From positions 1 through 64,000 of the forward strand of contig JAZKYL010000113.1 in the NCBI GenBank assembly GCA_045612105.1: a stretch of DNA of 64,000 nt, in the 5' to 3' direction. How positions within the stretch are numbered: the first letter of the stretch is position 1; the number at the start of each line of letters is the position of its first letter. The notes under the pieces are model-generated. The model saw only the letters and a program-made list of their open reading frames with translations, was not told the DNA's origin and searched no databases. Made by a program: the position numbers and the translations under genes. This DNA is from SVTX01 sp045612105 (GTDB taxonomy: Bacteria > Bacillota > Clostridia > Oscillospirales > CAG-272). Below, in pieces: positions 61,155-64,000 of this stretch.

Positions 61155-63113
61155 ATGAAGAAAACTTCGTATACGGCTCAACAATTGAAGATGCTATCTC
61201 TTCTGTCACACGAATATCCCACAATACAATCTGTCAGCGCGGCGATAATCAATTATAACGCAACCGCAAATCTGCCAAAGGGCACAGAGCATTTTTTGAG
61301 TGATCTTCACGGCGAGGCGGAGGCGTTCAACCATATAATGAACAACTGCTCAGGCGTTATTCGCGAAAAGGTGGACGGACTTTTTTACCGCTCGATGTCC
61401 GAGACAGAGAGGCGTGAGTTTTGTACCTTGATCTACTATCCAACCGAGAAGCTTGAGGAGCTTCGCGGCAAGGGAATTATTAACGAGGATTGGTACAGTA
61501 TAACTCTTTATCGCCTTGTTGATCTGGCAAGATCGGTAGCATCAAAGTATACCAGAGCAAAGGTAAGGGAAGCTTTGCCTAAAGATTTCCAATACATAAT
61601 CGATGAGCTTTTGCACACAAGTGGTGAGGAGCATAATAAGCAGGAGTATTACAGACACATCATCTCGACGATAATAGACATCGGTCAGGGAGACTCGTTC
61701 GTTGAAGCACTTTGCGGACTTGTCAAAAGAATGGCTGTAGATTGTCTCCATGTTGTTGGCGATATTTACGACCGAGGTCCTCGAGCTGATAAGATACTTG
61801 ATATGCTTATGGCGCACCATAACGTGGACATACAATGGGGAAACCACGATATCGTCTGGATGGGTGCCGCCGCGGGAAGCCCTGCTTGCGTCGCTGCCGT
61901 GCTTAACTCGGCTATTCAGTATAATACTCTGTCGATCATAGAAAACACTTACGGTATAAGCCTTCGCGACCTTATTGGATATGCTCAGGAGACTTACAAG
62001 GGCTGTACCTGGTTTATGCCGAGAAATCCTGATGACAAGTATTATATTAAAAATAATATGGATAATTTGTCCAAGGCTCACAAGGCTATTGCCATAATTC
62101 TTTTCAAGCTTGAAGGTCAGCTTATTAGCCGTCACCCCGAGTATGAAATGAATGACAGATTGCTCCTTCACAAGATCGATCACAAAAAGCACACGGTAGA
62201 GATAGATGGCAAAGAATATCCTCTTAACGATTATCATTTTCCGACTATAGATGAAAACGATCCATATGCACTCTCACCCGAAGAACAGAGTCTTATGGAC
62301 TCGCTTGTTTCTGCCTTCAAGCAGAGCAGAGTGTTAAAGAAGCATATACGCTTTATGTATAGCGTTGGAGGCGTTTATAAGATACATAATAATAATCTTC
62401 TTTATCACGGCTGTGTTCCTATGACAGAGGACGGCGGATTTGAGAATATTAAGCTATTTGGAGAACCTTTGTCGGGAAAAGCATATCTTGATGCTTGCGA
62501 TAGATTGGCAAGGTCTGCTTATTATATAGGTGACGAATTTTCGCTCGATTTTATGTACTACTTGTGGTGCGGAAGAAAGAGTCCTTTGTTTGGTAAAGAT
62601 AAAATTACCACCTTCGAGAGGTATTTTGTTGCCGAAAAAGAGACCTGGACGGAAAAACGCGCCCCTTATTACAGTTATGTCAATGATTTTGATGCTGTTT
62701 GCCGTATTCTTGAGGAATTCGGGCTTGATAGAGATAGCTCACACCTGATAAACGGACATATTCCGGTCATCAGCGGTGAAAATCCCGTCAAAGCCAACGG
62801 AAGATACATTCTTATCGACGGCGGCTTTTGCAAGGCATATCAGACCAAGACGGGAATTGCGGGTTATACGCTTATATACTCTTCAAGAGGACTTAGGCTG
62901 GTATCCCACGGTCCTTTTGACGGTAAGATTGCGGCACTTAAGGAGAATAAGGATATAATTGCCGCTAAAGACGTTGTTTTTGAAATGATGCCCACAAGAA
63001 AGCTTGTCAGCGACACCGACGAGGGAAAAGAGATAATCGGTCGTATGGAGGATTTGAAAATGCTACTTAATGCCTATCTTGAGGGTACAGTTAAGCAGGC
63101 AGGCGAGCATTAA
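61155..63113 (+). CDS. fbp: Fructose-1,6-bisphosphatase, class III
   Basis: The 652-residue Firmicutes-type enzyme dephosphorylates fructose 1,6-bisphosphate in gluconeogenesis. It belongs to the metallophosphatase superfamily: FLSDLHGE near residue 45 (metal ligands), VVGDIYDRGPRADKI, IQWGNHDIVWMGAAAG, and the late HINGHIPV-like LINGHIPVISGENP. Full family length. I chose ATG at 61155 after GAGGTG; a TTG at 61143 overlaps the ribosome site. It matches pckG in serving sugar synthesis from organic acids. Confidence 0.96.
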   Translation: MKKTSYTAQQLKMLSLLSHEYPTIQSVSAAIINYNATANLPKGTEHFLSDLHGEAEAFNHIMNNCSGVIREKVDGLFYRSMSETERREFCTLIYYPTEKLEELRGKGIINEDWYSITLYRLVDLARSVASKYTRAKVREALPKDFQYIIDELLHTSGEEHNKQEYYRHIISTIIDIGQGDSFVEALCGLVKRMAVDCLHVVGDIYDRGPRADKILDMLMAHHNVDIQWGNHDIVWMGAAAGSPACVAAVLNSAIQYNTLSIIENTYGISLRDLIGYAQETYKGCTWFMPRNPDDKYYIKNNMDNLSKAHKAIAIILFKLEGQLISRHPEYEMNDRLLLHKIDHKKHTVEIDGKEYPLNDYHFPTIDENDPYALSPEEQSLMDSLVSAFKQSRVLKKHIRFMYSVGGVYKIHNNNLLYHGCVPMTEDGGFENIKLFGEPLSGKAYLDACDRLARSAYYIGDEFSLDFMYYLWCGRKSPLFGKDKITTFERYFVAEKETWTEKRAPYYSYVNDFDAVCRILEEFGLDRDSSHLINGHIPVISGENPVKANGRYILIDGGFCKAYQTKTGIAGYTLIYSSRGLRLVSHGPFDGKIAALKENKDIIAAKDVVFEMMPTRKLVSDTDEGKEIIGRMEDLKMLLNAYLEGTVKQAGEH

Positions 63114-63136
63114 ATCTATATTTTTTGAGGTGAAAA

Positions 63137-64000
63137 ATGGACATTAGATTACAGGAAGTATTGAAGGAAAATACAGATAATTACCTTATGCCTTTCTTTT
63201 GGCAGCACGGTGACCATACCGATAAAATTCCAGAGCAGATACAAACCATCTACGATAGTGGATGCCGGGCATTCTGCGTCGAATCCCGTCCTCACCCGGA
63301 TTTTGCGGGTGATGGCTGGTGGAGAGATATGGACATCATCCTCGCAGAGGCAAAAAAACGAGGCATGAAGGTATGGTTGCTTGACGACGATAAATTTCCC
63401 ACGGGTCATGCCGCAGGGCTTATAGCAAGCAAATATCCCGATCTGAGACAGTGGAACGTGGCAGAGCGGCATATTGACGTCTGCGGTCCTATGAAGGATG
63501 GCGCTGTGTTGGCATCTGCAACAGGACATGAGCATGTTCTTCTTGGTGCTTACGCATACCGCAGACAGGAAGACCACGATGAGATATGTGAGCTTGATGG
63601 TATCGACCTCACGTCAAATATCAAGAACGGGATACTATATTGGGACATTCCCGAAGGTCTCTGGCGCATATTCTTCTACTATAAGACCCGTCAGGGAATT
63701 ATGAAGGACTACATAGATATGACGAGAGCTGAATCGGTCAAAGTGCTGATCGAAGCTGTATATGAGACTCACTATGAGCATTATAAAGAGTATTTCGGCA
63801 ATACCTTCGCGGGATTTTTCTCGGATGAGCCCTGCTTCGGTAATGAATTCCGCTACGGTGTGCCTAAACTCGGTTTCGTCGGTAAACGAGGCTTCAGACT
63901 TCCGTGGAACGATGATCTCATCGAAATAATGAAAGAAAAGCTTGGCTACGATCCGATTCCTCATCTTAACCTGCTTTGGTTTGAGGACGGACAGAACGGT
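63137..64000 (+). CDS. Glycoside hydrolase-like protein, 5-prime part (runs off window)
   Basis: The frame is open from ATG 63137 to the last base (288 codons), so the gene is truncated by the window edge. It follows fbp by 23 bases, with GAGG upstream. It is a paralogue in pattern of the protein encoded at 35726: CRAFCVESRPHPDFAG, GMKVWLLDDDKFPTGHAAG and FAGFFSDEPCFG align with HSRAGL, AWLYDEDRYPSGSAGG and IKGVFTDEP there. A catalytic acidic role for the Asp-Glu-Pro segment is inferred. No signal peptide. Substrate is unknown. Confidence 0.8.
   Translation, partial: MDIRLQEVLKENTDNYLMPFFWQHGDHTDKIPEQIQTIYDSGCRAFCVESRPHPDFAGDGWWRDMDIILAEAKKRGMKVWLLDDDKFPTGHAAGLIASKYPDLRQWNVAERHIDVCGPMKDGAVLASATGHEHVLLGAYAYRRQEDHDEICELDGIDLTSNIKNGILYWDIPEGLWRIFFYYKTRQGIMKDYIDMTRAESVKVLIEAVYETHYEHYKEYFGNTFAGFFSDEPCFGNEFRYGVPKLGFVGKRGFRLPWNDDLIEIMKEKLGYDPIPHLNLLWFEDGQNG

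Noticed and set aside
1..64000. CRISPR arrays, tRNA or rRNA genes, insertion sequences, prophage
   Set aside because: Scanned for regular direct repeats, tRNA-like TpsiC/acceptor patterns and transposase or integrase motifs; none was found by eye. A tRNAscan or IS search would settle it.

Overview
The window looks like a chromosomal segment of an anaerobic, endospore-lineage Firmicute of class Clostridia, probably an uncultured gut member of the Oscillospirales/Ruminococcaceae type. That placement is inferred from gene content: a complete Rnf complex, class III anaerobic ribonucleotide reductase, rubredoxin, GTP-dependent PEP carboxykinase, Firmicutes-type class III fructose-bisphosphatase, SpoVB-like and YlmC/YmxH proteins, a SigH-like factor, DUF4364, DUF951, DUF5711 and DUF5722. 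Base composition is moderate. Promoters are mostly canonical sigma-A type with 17-bp spacers. I saw no tRNA, rRNA, CRISPR array, transposase or prophage.

Layout. 0.1-2.4 kb: homoserine dehydrogenase and a membrane protein (minus strand), behind a long structured leader. 2.5-4.5 kb: DUF4364 regulator, SigH-like sigma factor, double zinc-ribbon protein. 4.6-10.9 kb: lipoprotein, SpoVB-like flippase, rubredoxin, large MacB-like ABC fusion. 11.1-14.7 kb: heterodimeric ABC exporter. 14.7-21.0 kb (minus): DUF951, YfhO, ruvA, ruvB and a PHP phosphoesterase. 21.2-33.6 kb (plus): ruvC, an rRNA-type methyltransferase, ecfA1-ecfA2-ecfT, truA, DUF5711, CvpA, a ClpE-like unfoldase, a catalytically degenerate P-type-ATPase homologue and YlmC. 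33.6-35.6 kb: rpsB-tsf with a leader and an internal terminator-like hairpin. 35.7-40.1 kb: a large glycosidase-like protein and a TadA-DUF429 fusion. 40.2-45.1 kb (minus): rnfCDGEAB. 45.4-48.7 kb (minus): a TIM-barrel glycosidase-like protein and pckG. 48.9-52.6 kb: lexA and an FtsX/ABC pair. 52.6-57.1 kb: nrdG, nrdD with a fused glutaredoxin-like domain behind tandem NrdR boxes, and a TrxB-like flavoprotein. 57.3-61.0 kb: a two-gene SufC/SufB-like system, DUF5722, a ferredoxin-thioredoxin-reductase catalytic subunit and thioredoxin. 61.1-64.0 kb: fbp and a partial glycosidase-like gene that runs off the window.

The genes fit ferredoxin-based anaerobic metabolism. Rnf couples ferredoxin to NAD and ion gradients, and the FTR-like protein and thioredoxin may carry ferredoxin electrons to thiols. 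The SUF-like pair builds Fe-S clusters, and NrdD/NrdG make dNTPs without oxygen. PckG and Fbp support gluconeogenesis, while several uncharacterised glycosidases suggest glycan use.

The most novel-looking items are four. The first is a P-type-ATPase-fold protein in which every catalytic signature is degraded, encoded beside a ClpE-like unfoldase. The second is a near-identical three-hairpin leader, including a ribosome-site-proximal GC stem and a short SD-led ORF, in front of two unrelated genes (hom and trxB). The third is the TadA-DUF429 fusion. The fourth is the FTR-like/Trx/TrxB-like set, in which TrxB lacks the usual NADPH motif. A family of long perfect inverted repeats at gene ends is also described.
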